A DNA stretch of 64,000 nt from Prorocentrum cordatum (Eukaryota; Sar; Dinophyceae; Prorocentrales; Prorocentraceae). Below the pieces are notes generated by a model. It was given only the letters and a program-made list of their open reading frames with translations. It made no database searches and was not told the origin of the DNA. Positions 11,341 through 24,298 of this stretch are shown here, piece by piece. The stretch spans positions 332,501 to 396,500 of the forward strand of contig CAUYUJ010011525.1 of assembly GCA_963575745.1 (NCBI GenBank). The letters run 5' to 3'. The first letter of the stretch is position 1; each line of letters starts with the position of its first letter. Made by a program: the position numbers and the translations under genes.

Positions 11341-14300
11341 GTTAAATGCATCGTGCGTCGCTCAATTCAACGTTTCAGAGTGCTGGTCCAATTGACCATC
11401 CAACTTGCATATCACATGTAAATTCTCGTTTGGCTTCCGCCCTTGCCGCCGCCACTTCGTTCGTCGTCGTTGTCCTCGCCGTGCGCGTCACAACTACGCA
11501 CGACATACGCGCGGCGCACACGTATGCGCGCGCCGCCATGCACATGTATATGTGCATGGATGGCGCGGCACATCGGCTCAAGCTGGCGCTTTTGAGCGAA
11601 CTGCAGGCTAAAGCTTTTCAGCTGGCGCGCCGCGCGGGCCTTGCTATCGGCGGGCGTACCCGCCAGCGCTTCAGGGCTTAAAAAGGTTTGACAAGCGCGC
11701 TTCGCTTGCATGTAAAACCCCGCCTTGCTTTGGCAGCGGTCGCTGGGCCGACCTCGCACGATGCGCTGCGCTGCCCTGGGCTCGGCGTTCGTGGGGTCGC
11801 AAGCGCCAAGCCGCTATGATTTGCACGCGGTGCGCGTCGCGCTACCGCTCCGCCAGGCTGCCCGACGCTCAAAAAAGCGCGCAGCGCGAATGTGCTATTG
11901 GCGACGGCGGGACGTAAACTAATTGATGCCGCGTTCGGCGCGCGGCGGTTCAAGTTTCTCCAGGTCCGTGCGGTTTGCGCGGCGCAAGTGCCGAATGATG
12001 CTCGCAGCGCGTCCCAGAGAACGTTCAGCGCGGCTCGCCCTCGTGAGCTGCCACAAAGCGCAGCCTTGGCACATCGGCGTTGGACGCGGCAGCGTCGCAG
12101 AGCGCGGGCAGCGGTCTCGCGGATTGTATTGTCGGCGCAAGTAGAACGCCAAACGTTTTCGGTTATAAGCGTTGTGGGCGCTTGGTTTGCGCCGCGGCAG
12201 CAGTGGTCGGCAATGTTATGAAGCGTCGTGCTCGGGAGGACGTGTCAGTGACAATGCGTTAGGTCATATTGGCAACCCGCGCGGTTGGCTCGCGCGGGCG
12301 GTGCCGCGTAGGTTGGTTTGCGAAGTGCGGCCTGACGGTGCACCAGGGGGCAGCGCTTGACGTTTGACGGGCTGTCGGTTACTTGGTGGTTCGACACGTC
12401 GGCGGGCGATGGGGCGGGCTGGCGGGCGGGGTTGGCACGGGGCACAGTGGGTGGGAGGGTGGAGAAGTGCAGTTGCACGGGGTGCGGCTTGCGAGGGGTC
12501 CATGGGTGGGCGCGCGCCATGCGGGGCGATGCCCGCTGGCTCCAGCACGTTCAGCCAGTGCGGGCGAGCCCTCAGCCAGCGGCACCACTGATCTGTAGCG
12601 CGTGGTCTGGCGGTTGGCATCTCGGGCATTTCCTGAGGGGCCGAAACTTCTTTGGGGCAAGCATGGTGTCAGCGCGCGTCTTTTGTGACGCTGCTGTTGC
12701 GGCTTGCTTGCCATCTTTTGCCATCCTAGAGCTTCCGTCGCGACGGCAGCTCGACATGTTGGCCATCGCGCCAGCCCTGCGCTTTTGCATCGGCTGCCGT
12801 CAGGTGGCCTCGCGAAGTCTCGGCGTCCGTTCGGTTGTTTCGCGTGCATCGCTTGCGGGCGTGGCTCATTGGGCAAGGCTGCGTTGGCAGCGACGGGAAT
12901 GCAGTGCGAGTAAGGCAGCCACGCGCAGGCGGCAATGCTGATTCGTTGCGTTGCCCTCTTTCGGCCGCGTCCAGGACCGCGGGAAGGCTTACTGATGCGG
13001 CGGGGGTGGAAATTGGAGCAGTCGCTTGCCGCGTCGGTGCAGTGGCTTTAAGGTTCGAGTTGGCGCGCCCGCAGGGCTCCGCGTCGAAGTGCGTTTGGCA
13101 GAATTTCAGAATGGCCTGACTTCGGTAAGCTTTCGGCGTGTCGCGCTGGGCTGGCCGCGGGGTTGCGCGGGCGGCAATTGCGCTGTCCCTTGCGCATGTT
13201 GCATGGAGTATGGGAGAGAAGTTTGAAGCGCTTAGGTTGCGTCCACCTAGCAGGAACCAGGCGGGCCCGACGCTTCCATATATCAGTCTGGATAGTGCTT
13301 TGGGTCGCGTTTGGTGAGGCAGGGCCACCCGCTCTGGGCAACCTGCTGCCATCTCCATCGGAGCGGCTCGCTCGGCGTCGGCTCGGCGTCGCCACATTGG
13401 GGGTCGCGCGGGGCCGCTGTGGAGCGGCCTTAAGTTGCCGTGAACATTGCCTGAGGCAGTTTGGTGCCGTTTCAGGCATCCATGGGGGGTTGTGGGTGCG
13501 CGCGTGGGTATCGTCACTGTTGGTTCTGAAGGCACGAATGGTGTGGTTTCTGTAGAACGGCGTCGATCGTTCGAAGGCGCGCGCGTAGCGCCACTTGCGC
13601 GGACGGTTGTTTTGACGTCGCGCGCGCGGTTGTATTGCGCGCGCCGCAAAGAGGTCGGTCGACTAAGAGCGCGCTACACGGGGCGCACGCAGGGGGGGGG
13701 GCTGCCCTCGAAGTCACCGCGCTCCGTCAGCGCGCTGGGTCAATGCCCGCTCCACGCGCCCCCAAGTGCGAAGGCGCGGCGGCAAGTATTCTGACAAGGC
13801 CCGATGGGCGCTGTGGATTTCGCAGGGCCGCGCAAGTGCGACCACGCGCGCGGGGCCGTTTGTTTAGCTTCGCGCGGCGGGCCACGCGCCCGCATCCAAG
13901 AATGATGTTGCGCGCGTCGTTGTGTTGCGACAGTTGCGGGACCGCCGCTGCACACTTGGGCGTTTGGGGTGGGTGGCCGCGCTCTGCGTTGCAAGTGGGT
14001 TCGGCCGCTTGGCTGCGCCTGAGGTTCGGCATCGCGCGCGCCGTCGCGGCCGTTACGTCGACGCACGGGCGCGATTGGGTCGCGGCGGCGGCGGCGCAGC
14101 GAGGGCGGGCGCGCGCGGCGACGTCCGCGCGGGCGCAGCCGAACGTCCGCCAGCCGATGTGCACGCCTTTGTAGAGGTAGAGTGGTCGCGCGTTCTTCAG
14201 CGCGCGCGTCGTCGGGCGCCTCGCGGGCGCGCGCCGCGTCGATCGCTGGCAGCTGGGCGGGGCATGGCGACGAGGGGCGCCGCCGCCGCTGCCGCCGCGC

Positions 14301-17300
14301 TGGGCCGCGGTCGCGCGGCAACCGCGCCGCGTCGGCGGCGCAGCGCCGCAACGTTAGCCTCTGTCACCAATGCTGCCGCTGCCAGGCCATCGCCAGATTT
14401 GCAGCCGCGGCGCTGCAGTGCGTCGGGGGGGAGGCGCCCGATGCGGACAAGCGGGCAATTGCAGCCGTCGCGCGTGATGTGGGACGTCTGCATGGCAGGC
14501 GGCGCTGGCAGCCATTGCGTCATTAACCATTGGCGCGCACTGGGCGCGGAATATGGCAACTGCTTCGCAACTGCGTCGGTCGTGGCGTTGGCGCGCGAGC
14601 GGCGGTCGCCGCGGCCGCGCAGGGCTCGCAGTTCGGCCGCGCGTTTGATGTGCCAGCCGCCGCGCCGCCCGCCACCCGATCGCAGGCGGTTGCAGTGGCG
14701 ATGGTTGCCGCGGCGGAAAGGGGCCTCGCCGTTGCGGCAGTCGGGCACGGGCAAGGCCCAACCGCAGGCCACGGGCGCGGCACCGCCTTGCATTGGGGCG
14801 TGGATGGTCGAGCCGCGGGCAGGGCTGCAGCAGTCGCGTAGCGCCGATGCAGCTGTTGTAGTTTGGCCGCGCGTTCGCTGCTTTTGCTGGGCGAACGCCC
14901 AAGGGGATCGCGTCGGTCATCGGCCGCGCTCGTGCGATGTGTCGCGCCGCAATCGCGCGGCATCGCGCCTGCGCAACAGTTTCTTTCTGGCCAGATGACC
15001 GCCCGCGGGCGCAGCACGCTGATATATTCACTGCTCTGTGCCGACGACGGGTTTTCAGCCGATTCGTTGCGTCGCGCGTAGCCGTCTGCTGCCTTAGGCC
15101 AGTTCGCAGTGCGCGCGTTCCGCTGCGTCGCGCGGCCGCGCGCTCGGCGCGACGCCCAGCGAGCGACGCTGGCAGGCGCGATAGCGCAAGTGGCAACGCG
15201 CGCCTTCTACGTTGCCACGGCGGGGCCGATTGCGCCGCGGCCGTTCGGGCGCGGCGCCGCGGCGCCCCCCCCCCGTAATCGACGCGCGTGACGCGGCGGG
15301 TTGTTGCGTGGCCGCGCGGAGAATGCGCGCCGCAACGGGCGCCGTGGCCGCGCGAGCGAAGCCTTCGTTGCTAGCTGCAGCCGCGGTGCGTAGTCGCGAC
15401 GCCGATGGACTGACTCAGCGTGCATTGCGCGCTCGGCGCGCGCATTGCGAGGCGGTGTTCGGGCAATCGCGGCGGTAACGCCAAAGACCGCTGCAATAAA
15501 GAAGCAGGGTGGGCGGCTAGGTTGGCGGTTCAATCGGCGCGCTTCAAAGCGCACCGCGGGTTTGCGTGTGTTTCTGCGCTGCGCGCCTGAGCCAGCGCGC
15601 GCGGCAGGCGCGGGCGCATGGGTTCGGGCGGCGGGCTTTGGCGCCGCGTTGCATGGCGCGCGCCGCCGCGTCGATCGGCGGCGCAGGGCGTCGCTCAAGC
15701 GGGCGGGCGGGCTCGCGGATATGGCGGCGCGGCGTCGCAGGCTGGCGAAGCGGAAAGTCTGGCAAAGGCGGGGCGGGCGCGCAGGTCGCGCGGATGCGCG
15801 CCCTCGCGCGCGCGGCGGGCGCGGGCGCGACCGCGCTGCGCCAACGATCTCGCGCCGCGGCCATTAGCGCGGCATGCCCAACCATCGTCGGAAACGCAAG
15901 CCCCAACGTGCTTTCAACAATTCGCGTTGCCAACCGCGCGCCGCATGTCTTTGTTCTTTCGGCCAATCCGCGCCAGAAACGCTACGCATGTCGACTCTGT
16001 GGTCTCAGCGCGTCGTTGCGTCGGCGGCCGCGACGTCGGCCGCGCGGCCGAACTGCCCGCCGCGCGCCTTGCTTGAGGTTGCCGTCGTGCGTTGGCAGTT
16101 GGGCGCGGGCGCCTTGCACTTGGCAGCCGCTGGTCGTTCCTTTGTGAGAGTCGTCGAAGCGTTTGCCAGCTGTTCGGGCCAGCGAGTCAGCGCCCGCCCC
16201 CTCGTTTCTGGAGCTGCGCGGTGGAAGGGGGGTGGCCAGCCGACGCTCCAATGCGCGCCGCATGCGTCTCGCCGAGGCCGACCTTGCGACGCGTGCTCTC
16301 TCTGGCAGCGGAAGTGGCGCGCGGCGGTCGCTGGCGCAGCTGCGCGCTGCCCGCCGCGAGCTGCCCTCGGCTCCCTGCGGTGCCCCGCGCTCCAGTCGAC
16401 ATGGCGCGCGGGCTGCGCGTCGCAGAATCTTGCGCCACTGCGGGCGCGGCCGTCGGGTCGCTGTCCATTGCAGCATTCGGCGCGCAACGCTCCTTGGCCT
16501 TCTGGCGCTCAATTGCGAGCGCCTGCCTTCATGCCGCGCGCGTCGCGCGCGCGTCGGCGCATTGGGCAGCTGCGCCGACGCGGCGCTGCGAGTCGCAGCT
16601 CAAGGCGCGGCGCTCGCTCAGGGCAGCTCTTGCGCGCGCATGTGCGTGATCGCAGCAATGGCGCGCGGGCGCGCTTGGACGTCGATGGGCGGGGCGGGTC
16701 GCCGCGCAGGATGCGCGCGTTGTCCGAGCTGGCAATGCGGGATTTGGCGACGCGGCGCACGTTCTACCCGCGCGATTGTCGATCGGCCACGCGCGGCGCT
16801 CAATCTCGATCGCACTGCGGGCAGTGCGCGGTCGCCCAGCGCGCGCGTGGGATATCCGTTTCTCAGCGCGGCGCGTCGTGCGGGAGGGGGCGGGCGGTCG
16901 CGCGTTGCGTTGCGCCCGCGGGTTTGCAGCGGCAGGCTGCGTCGCGGGCCCCGCGGGGCGCGCGCGGGCAAGCGCGCCCGCGGCAAGCGCTGGATGCGAG
17001 CGAAAGCCAAGGGGGCACGCAGCCAACAGTCGATCTGCATTTAACTAGCCGCATTAGCCGTGCCATGCAAAGCGTGGGGGGGAGATGCCGTCGGCACGTT
17101 CTCCGCCGCGCGGGCGGCGTGCTGTCTCCCTGCGGGGTCGCGCGTCACGTTGGTGGGTTCGTAGCCGCGCGTTGGGCGCGCGAGCGGGCGCTGCTGCGAG
17201 CGCGCGAGCGCGCTGGGCCCTGGCTTTCGGCGGCGCGCGCGCGTCTTTCTTCAGGCGGTCGGCGGCGCGGGAGTTAGCGCTGCCAGAATAAGCATGGCGA

Positions 17301-17695
17301 GTTGTGCTAGGGCGAGCAGGGGTTAGATCGGAACGTCGGGGCGATTTGTCGGGGGCGCAACGGCTTCGCAAGTAGCATTAACGCTGGGCCTGGTGGTGGT
17401 AGATGCATCGCGCGACGGGTTGGCACGCCCGCGGGCCGCAGCGTTGCAATTGCAGTGCATTGGTCTGGCGTTGCAAGAGGGAGCTGCGGCCGCGCTCGCG
17501 GCGCCGCGCCATCTTGATCCGCGGCCAGCGACTAGCATACTGAGGTTGAGGTGGCGAGCTCCAGGGAAGTTCGTCAGCGCTGCGCGCGCTATTCGCGAAA
17601 TAGTAGCGCGCGCGGGCTAACGTCGGGCGGCGGCGACGCAGTACGCATCCGCGGCGTGGTATGTCCTGCCGTGCAATTGTACATCGGGCCAATCG
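11341..17695. other. CGCG-rich island, left part; no credible gene
   Basis: Extreme CG richness with dense GCGC/CGCG. ORFs run in up to six frames at once because stops are rare, and their products are Arg/Ala/Pro-rich without domains. Nothing resembling the codon use of genes A or B is seen. I see no tandem repeat, RNA gene or retroelement motif. Confidence 0.7.
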
Positions 17696-17705
17696 CCGAC
17701 GTGTC

Positions 17706-18410
17706 GTACCAGTGGCTACATTTTGGGGAGGTACTTGGGTAGGTACTCTATTACCTATCCAGATTCGGACGGGTACTTTGGGAGGTACTTTTTGTTTCCG
17801 ACGGTACTTCGGGAGGTACTTTTTGGTTCCGACGGTACTTCGGGAGGTACTTCGGGAGGTATTTTTTCCTCGACGGTACTTCGGGAGGTACTTTTTGTTT
17901 CCGACGGTACGTTGGGAGGTACTTTTTGTTTCTGACGGTACTTCGGGAGGTACTTCGGGAGGTACTTCGGGAGGTACTTTTCGGTTCCGACAGTACTTCG
18001 GGAGGTACTTTTTGGTTCCGACGGTACTTCGGGAGGTACGTTGGGAGGTACTTTTTTTCTCCGACGGTACTTCGGGAGGTACTTTTTTTTCTCCGACGGT
18101 ACTTCGGGAGGTATTTTTTCCCTCGACGGTACTTCGGGAGGTACTTTTATTTTCCGACGGTACTTCGGGAGGTACTTTTCGGTTCCGACGGTACCTCGGG
18201 AGGTACGTTTTGGTCCCGACGGTACTTCGGGAGGTACTTCGGGAGGTACTTTTCGGTCCCGACGGTACTTCGGGAGGTACTTCGGGAGGTACTTTGGGAG
18301 GTACTTTGTTTCGGGTAGGTACTTGCGTAAGTACTTTTCACGGTCAATCTAAGTTTTGAGCGTCTGGCTCCCAAATCCGTGTGTAATTTGGGAGGTACTT
18401 TGGTGGGTAT
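17706..18410 (+). repeat. GGTACTTCGGGA tandem array
   Basis: A mosaic of a 12-bp module (GGTACTTCGGGA) and a longer variant carrying TTTTTGTTTCCGACGGTACT, repeated with small changes over about 0.7 kb. Shorter relatives occur at 2478-2605 (reverse orientation) and 33510-33605. It interrupts the CGCG-rich island. Translated ORFs (FGRYF/REVLREV repeats) are artefacts. Confidence 0.95.
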
Positions 18411-21400
18411 CTCCGCAGCGGGTGGTATGTCCTTGGTCGTGGTTCCCTCTATCGGCGCCATGGCAGATCTGTCGGAGGTCGGGTCGATTGCAGCCGCGTG
18501 GTTTGCCGCGCAACAGGTCGCGCAGGGGGCGCGAGCGCGCGTCGCCTGCCCCGATAACCAAGCGCGGCTGGGGCGCCCCCTTGGGCTCGCAAAGGAAGGG
18601 GTACCTCGCGTACTAAGCATGCGAAGACAGCGCGATGAGGTAAATTTTCGCAGCCTGTCCCCCCCCCAACCGCTCGCCCGCGCCTGCTAAATTACCAATG
18701 CTAGAAAAACGCCATCGCGATCGCACGGCATAAATATAACATGTAAGAGCCGCAATTGCCGATGTCGGCCCTACAGCGCGCCCCAGTCGCGCTGTCATTC
18801 GCCGACGCACGCGTGTTCAACGGCGCGCTTTCCTGCCAGGCTTGCTGACAAAACCAACGTTGCGACAGCACCTTCGCTCCAGCGTTGGCAACGCTGGGCG
18901 ATGAGCGCGCGCCGCGCCAACAGTCGTGAGCCGTGCGCGTCTGCGGGGGCAGCGCAGCGCGGGCGTCTGTCCTGCGCAATTCGCAAGGGGCGCTGCGCTC
19001 GGGCGCATGGGGCATTCATGGCAATCGCGGCGCGCATCCCCTGAGGTGCCTGGCGCTGCGCCCAAGGCCAGCGATGACGCTGCTTAGCGTTGTCCTGGAG
19101 ATGGGGCGCTGGGCGGCGAAGGCGCTGCTGCTTTCTGGCGGGCTGCGGCGGGGCATCGCGTCCTGGGCGCGAAGGGGGGGCGCAATCTTGAGTTAGCCCG
19201 CGGGCTTGAAGTCGCGCTTCAAGCTCGCTGGCGCCATGCCTTGCGCCAGCGGCAATGGGGCGCGCGTCAGTGGGCACGCGTGCTGGGTCGCGCGCGGGGG
19301 GGGGGGGGGGGGGGGGGGCTGCAGCGTGGGCAAGGGTGGCGACGACGCGGCTGCGCGGGGTTGGTTGGATTTGGACCTGGAGCGGCGCTACGCGGTCTCC
19401 CCTATAGCTGATGTCGCGCAGCGCGCGCACAACGGTTCCCAGCGTTCGGTGTCGTGCGCCTCGGGCCTGCAGGCATGCAGAATTTCCCATTGGCGCGCGG
19501 CGCGTGCGTTTCAACTTCTGAAACAACGCGAACGGCGTTGGTCATGGACAGATGCGGCGCTGCCTTCGCCTTGAGTGTCGCGCTCGCCCGTGTCGCAGCG
19601 CGGCTTCGCGCGCGCTGCGTGAGCGCGCGGCCCGCGTGCGAGGGGGCGCGGCGCGGCGAATCGAGGCGCTGCGCCAACTTAAATTCGGCCGAGCGCTGGC
19701 AGCGCAGGTTCGCGACGCCAGCTTGGGTTTGCGGCGTTGGGCGTCGCGCGTGGAGCGCATGGGATGAGAGCGGTGGGGTCGTGGGCTTTTGCGGGGTGGT
19801 GGTGGGTGGCAAGCGTTCTTGGCGCAGCTGCCCTCAGCAGAAACATCGGCGCTCGCGGGGGGGGGGGGGGGGCGCGCGCTCGGGTTCAAGGGCGCGGGGG
19901 GAGGAGCGGGGCAAACAGGGCGAGTGCGCGGCGGCGCCCGTCGCATGGTTAACGCCGCGCGCAAGACGCGTGCAAGTCTGCATCGGCGCACAGCGAACTC
20001 TGTGCATATGTCTCCGCGCTGGTCGCCAACACCATTGCCGCGCCGCGGCGCAAGTTCAAGTTTCAGCGCTCGGTGCTGCAGATCGAGCGGCGCCAGGAGC
20101 GGCTGCGGCGGGCGCGGGCGGCGGCATCGTTTGTGAAGGTGCGGCGACTGCGTTCGGGATGATAATGGCGCGACTGCGGCTGCGCGCGGCCGCGCGGGCG
20201 CGCGAGCACATTGTCGTTGGCGCGACACTCATCGCGCTGAGGTCGGCGCGCGTCGTTGTCGCGGTCGGTGAGCGCGGACTGCGCGCGCGTGATTCGGCAA
20301 TGCACTGCGCGGCGGATGTCTGGCGCATCGGGCATGCGTTTTCGGCGCGCGACGTCCGTTTATGTAGCGGCAATGATTGCGCGCGTGTCTGCGGCCTAGT
20401 AGGCGTTCACTGACCTTCGCTTTGGGCGGCCGTCCCGAAAAATGAGGGCGCGTTGCAATGTAGCCACTGCAGGCCGGGCAGGTAGCGGTCACTCATCGGA
20501 AGGGCGCGCGCGAGTTTGGCCTGGAGTTGGGGCGCTGGCTCGTTCGACAACGCACGGCAGCTCAAGTGCTCTTTGGGGCGTCGGGCGTCGTGCGGATCTC
20601 TGCATCTTGCGCTCGCGGCGTAGAGCGCGGCGTTTCCTGCTTGAGCTCGGGGCTGATCGCTCGACTAAGCGCGCCTCAAGCCGACGCTGGATGTCGACTG
20701 CGCATGGGGCGGTCGCGCTGCCATAGCTCATGGGTCAGCGCTGTTCGCATGGACGCGGTCACGCGGCATCGCGCCACTCTGTAGTTGCGCGTTGGACCGT
20801 CAACCTTTGCGCGGGCTGATGCGCATAAAATGCGCGGGCAGCGCGTGCTATTTCTGGTAAGGGGTCTGTGGTCAACGGCGCGATGCGGCTGGTGCACTCG
20901 CGGCGGTGCTCGGGGCAAAGGGGTGGGGCGCGTTCGCGTCGCGAGCTCAAGGTTGATCGTGGTCACGGGGCGCTCTGCCCGCATGGCGTGCCACTATGGG
21001 CGTTGCGCGTGCTTGTGAATGTGCTGCGGGGAGTTTGCGCGGCGCGCCCCAAGTTTCCCCCCTTGGTGTGATCGGCGAATGTTTAGCTTCCTCGTGCAAT
21101 ATCTTGGGGCTGGTCGCCCGCGCGCGCTGGCCAATTCATTCGCTCGGCGTTTGATGCGCCTTGGGCCGCGGGCGCATGGTTAAGCTCGAGCGTTGTTCGC
21201 GTTTCGGCGGTGCACTCTTCGTCATGCGGTAGGCCGCGGGCGTCGCCTTCAGCTTGCCACCTCATGCGCGCGGTCTCAGGTCGTCGATGGCGTCTCTGGG
21301 CATCGGCGCACTCCGCTCGGCTCAACGTATTCGCGCCGACGGCGGCGCGGCGTGCCCGCGGCTCAACGCGAGCGTCTTCAGGAGCGCGTCGGCGTCAAGC

Positions 21401-22300
21401 GCGGCGCCGCGCTCGGTTGCGCTTTTGGGTTCGCGCGTCGCGGCCGCGATCGCGAGCGCGTTGATTGCGCGTTTTGGGCCGTTGGCCCACGCGCGCGCAG
21501 TTCTGGCGTCGGCGCCCGTTCCGAGAGCGCTGCGCTCGCCATTGCGGTCGTCGCGCATTTCCCAAATGCGCATGGCTTGGCGTTAGCGGCGGACGGAACC
21601 CGCGACTGAGGGCTGGGCTTTTGGCCGCCAGCCCACGGGGCAGCGGGCTACGCCTTCTTAACGCAACTCGTGCTGCGCTTTGTTTCTGAAGTTCCGAAGC
21701 GCTGGTTTGGTCGGTCTGACGCCAGAGTATTTCGGCGCCCGCCTTGGCCGTCAGCGCGCGTCGGTGCCCCACATTTCAGGGCTTGCGCGCTGCCGCGCGC
21801 GTTTCCAGGGAGAAAAGTGTGACTCGGGGCTCGCGGTTTAGCGTTGCTGGGTCGGCAAGCACTGGCGTTTGGCGCGAGTTTGCGCATTCGCGCGTGCCGT
21901 GCGGTTGGCGCCAATGACGGCGGCGCCACACCGCGGCCTTGTTTTCGCGGGGGCGGTTGCGATTGCCAATGTCACGTGCGTTCGGGCTCGGCCTCGTCTG
22001 TCTGTGCCATTGGCGTGGTGGCTTGGCCCATAATTCTGTCATCGGCTGCGTTTGCGCGCGTGCGTGTGGGGGGGTGCTGGTGAAGGGCGTCGTGCGCTTG
22101 CCCTGGCGCGACATCGGGAATGCCCTGCGTGTGCTTAGGCTTGTGTCCTGGCAGTGTGTATTGCGTATAAGCCATTTGCAGGTCACGCCGTGCGGCCTCG
22201 CCGTCCGTCTTGGGGGCGCCCCAAGGTTTGTTGCGCGCGGCAGCTTGTGGTCTTTGTGCGCGCCGTGCGCAACTCTGCCCTCGTGCGCTGCCTTGGTATG
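18411..22300. other. CGCG-rich island, right part; no credible gene
   Basis: Same composition as 11341-17695, with T exceeding A on the + strand toward the right end. It contains G runs at 19296-19318 (23 G) and 19857-19872 (16 G). It gives way to ordinary or AT-richer sequence around 22300-22480. No domain-bearing ORF is seen. Confidence 0.68.
19296..19318 (+). repeat. G23 homopolymer
   Basis: Twenty-three consecutive G; a second run of 16 G lies at 19857-19872. Both are potential G-quadruplex sites and places where assembly length may be unreliable. Confidence 0.95.
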
Positions 22301-22610
22301 CGAGCCGTTTCGTTGTCATAACCAAAAGCAAGCTTGCTACCATTGCGTGCAGCAGCACCACCATATGCTTTAGCATGCGTGCTCCTGTCTCATATCCTTT
22401 GGTGATGCTTCATCCACTGTTAAAAACAGTCATCATCGTAATTAATTCTGAACGCACGGCATCACACGCCATGTAGTAGGACATGTTTATATTTACGCTA
22501 GATTTGGCCAGCTTTTCCAGACAGCAGCCGCTTGGGTCAAGTGCTCGAAAATTCTTCTTTGTTCGTTGAGGGCGCCCGTGCCAGCCCAGCTTCGTAACCA
22601 AAGCAGCGCC

Positions 22611-23606
22611 ATGGAGATCCAAGTGACTGGCCACCTTACCTTGGTCGTCGTCGACCCGAACCGCCCGATCAGCTCGGAAGTACGTATTGATACAACGGTA
22701 CCCTGCACGGTCGTACTCATGGGGCCGAGTTACTCTGATCTTCCAGCGGCGACGCCGCCTGATAGTCCTGATCTGGAGCCTGCCCAAGGAGAGCCCAGTG
22801 ACAGTGGCACGCGCGTTGCACAAGATGGTCCAATTCGCACCCCCGATCCAGATATCACTCTTTCGGACCCGCGGTTCTCCCATTTCGAATCCGGGTGGAA
22901 GGCAGAACGTGCGCTCCTCGACGCTCAGGCTGGCATCGGCTTGCCGCCTGTTCATGAGACGGCTGGGAAAGATGCTCAGCAGCTGTTCCAGCCAGAGCCC
23001 CGCGATTGTTTGCCTCGTGCTCCCGATCCTGGGCGCGGATCGGGTTCGGGAGCAGCTTCTTGCTACCCTGGGGAGGGTGGCGCTGCTGCTTCAGGCGGCC
23101 CTGAAGAGGGCGCTGACACCGACGAAGCGCACGCAGGCACTCCGCCAGGACCTTCAAGGCCTTTGACGCGGAAGCGAGGGCTTGGGGATGATGATACGTC
23201 GCTGGATGTGTTTCTGGTCGAGGATTCGCCTCCGAAGAAGGCATCCAGTCTGTTTGTTTCATGCAATTTGGACGCCGCAGGCGCGAAGACGCCGTCTGCC
23301 AAGAGCGCGAGTGGCATGGCCGCTGAGACTCCCTCCAAAGAGGGTTCGGCTTTGCAGTCTCCAGCCGAGCCTGCGACCATGCCGCCCAAGACGCGCCGCT
23401 GGTCTTTAAGGCCAGCCCCGCAGGAGTTTGCCTGCGAGCTTGGAGCGCACGTCGGCAAGCGCGTCGCTGCTGACGATGACGCCCCAGACAAAACTGTTGG
23501 CAACGCTGCATCCTCTGCCGCTTCGGAGGCTTCTATTTTTTCGGTGCTCGGCCATCAGGGCACCTCCGCAAATTTGTTGCTTCGTGATATCGGAAACGAC
23601 CAGTGA
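22611..23606 (+). CDS. Unrecognised protein, Pro/Ser/Ala-rich, about 331 residues
   Basis: An open frame ends at the TGA at 23604-23606. The chosen ATG (MEIQVTGHLTLVVVD) lies inside a frame that opens at 22566. The composition is far less Arg-rich than the ORFs of the neighbouring island. The last third looks protein-like: LDVFLVEDSPPKK, then MPPKTRRWSLRP, then ASEASIFSVLGHQG. Basic KR/PPKK patches could be nuclear-localisation signals. No domain was recognised and no splice site could be fixed. It may be a last exon or a gag-like remnant. Confidence 0.4.
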   Translation: MEIQVTGHLTLVVVDPNRPISSEVRIDTTVPCTVVLMGPSYSDLPAATPPDSPDLEPAQGEPSDSGTRVAQDGPIRTPDPDITLSDPRFSHFESGWKAERALLDAQAGIGLPPVHETAGKDAQQLFQPEPRDCLPRAPDPGRGSGSGAASCYPGEGGAAASGGPEEGADTDEAHAGTPPGPSRPLTRKRGLGDDDTSLDVFLVEDSPPKKASSLFVSCNLDAAGAKTPSAKSASGMAAETPSKEGSALQSPAEPATMPPKTRRWSLRPAPQEFACELGAHVGKRVAADDDAPDKTVGNAASSAASEASIFSVLGHQGTSANLLLRDIGNDQ

Positions 23607-23670
23607 ACGATGATATAGGGAGGGGGAGAGTTACGATGGCGACGACGATGATGATGTCAGAAATTGTGAT

Positions 23671-23785
23671 GTCAGCGCTCAGCACTGGTCCTTTCGTGCA
23701 CGCTGGCAGCGCTCAGCACTGGTCCTTTCGTGCGCGCTGCCTGCGCTGAGTACTGATCCTCTGGCACGCGCTGACAGCGCATTGA
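23671..23785 (+). repeat. 34 bp tandem repeat, three copies
   Basis: The unit GCGCTCAGCACTGGTCCTTT plus CGTGCxCGCTG(GC) occurs twice almost perfectly and a third time with several changes (GCGCTGAGTACTGATCCTCT). It lies just downstream of the ORF ending at 23606. Confidence 0.85.
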
Positions 23786-24252
23786 GGAACCTTTCGTTTA
23801 AAGGCCGCTGGCAGCGGACGGATCGCTCTCGCAGTCGAAGGGTTGCGAGCGTCTCATTTCGCTCGACGGCAGATTTCGCGTGGGCAGTTGGAATGCTCCG
23901 TGCGGTGCTCGCTTGATTCGTTGCGCTGCATAATGGCCCGAAGTTCTTTGAGATCAGCCCCCGACCTCCCTCTTCTCACGTGTCGATGTCTTCACCGCGG
24001 CGTTCGTGTCTCTCGCTCCCCTCCTCCCCGCCACCCATCTCCAATCCCATTATCTTCGCTCCCTTTCTCCTTGACCAAAGCCCCCTGGCGTCTTCGTGCC
24101 TCACTGCGCCGTCGCATCATCCGCTTTACATTTTCTCATGCGTCGAAGGTGCGTCCGTTTGCTCGTCAACCTCCTCCGTCTCGTCAGGATCAAACTTAGG
24201 TGCCACTCTCAGTCGTTCCACTCTCGCTCTGTCTCTGTTTTTTTTTTTTTTT

Positions 24253-24298
<46 letters not shown>

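Noticed and set aside
11341-22300. Many long ORFs in several frames on both strands
   Set aside because: They follow from the scarcity of stop codons in CGCG-rich DNA; products are Arg/Ala-rich with no domains and overlap on opposite strands.
24238-24295. T run plus (CT)n as a functional polypyrimidine splice tract
   Set aside because: No adjacent exon could be identified on either side.
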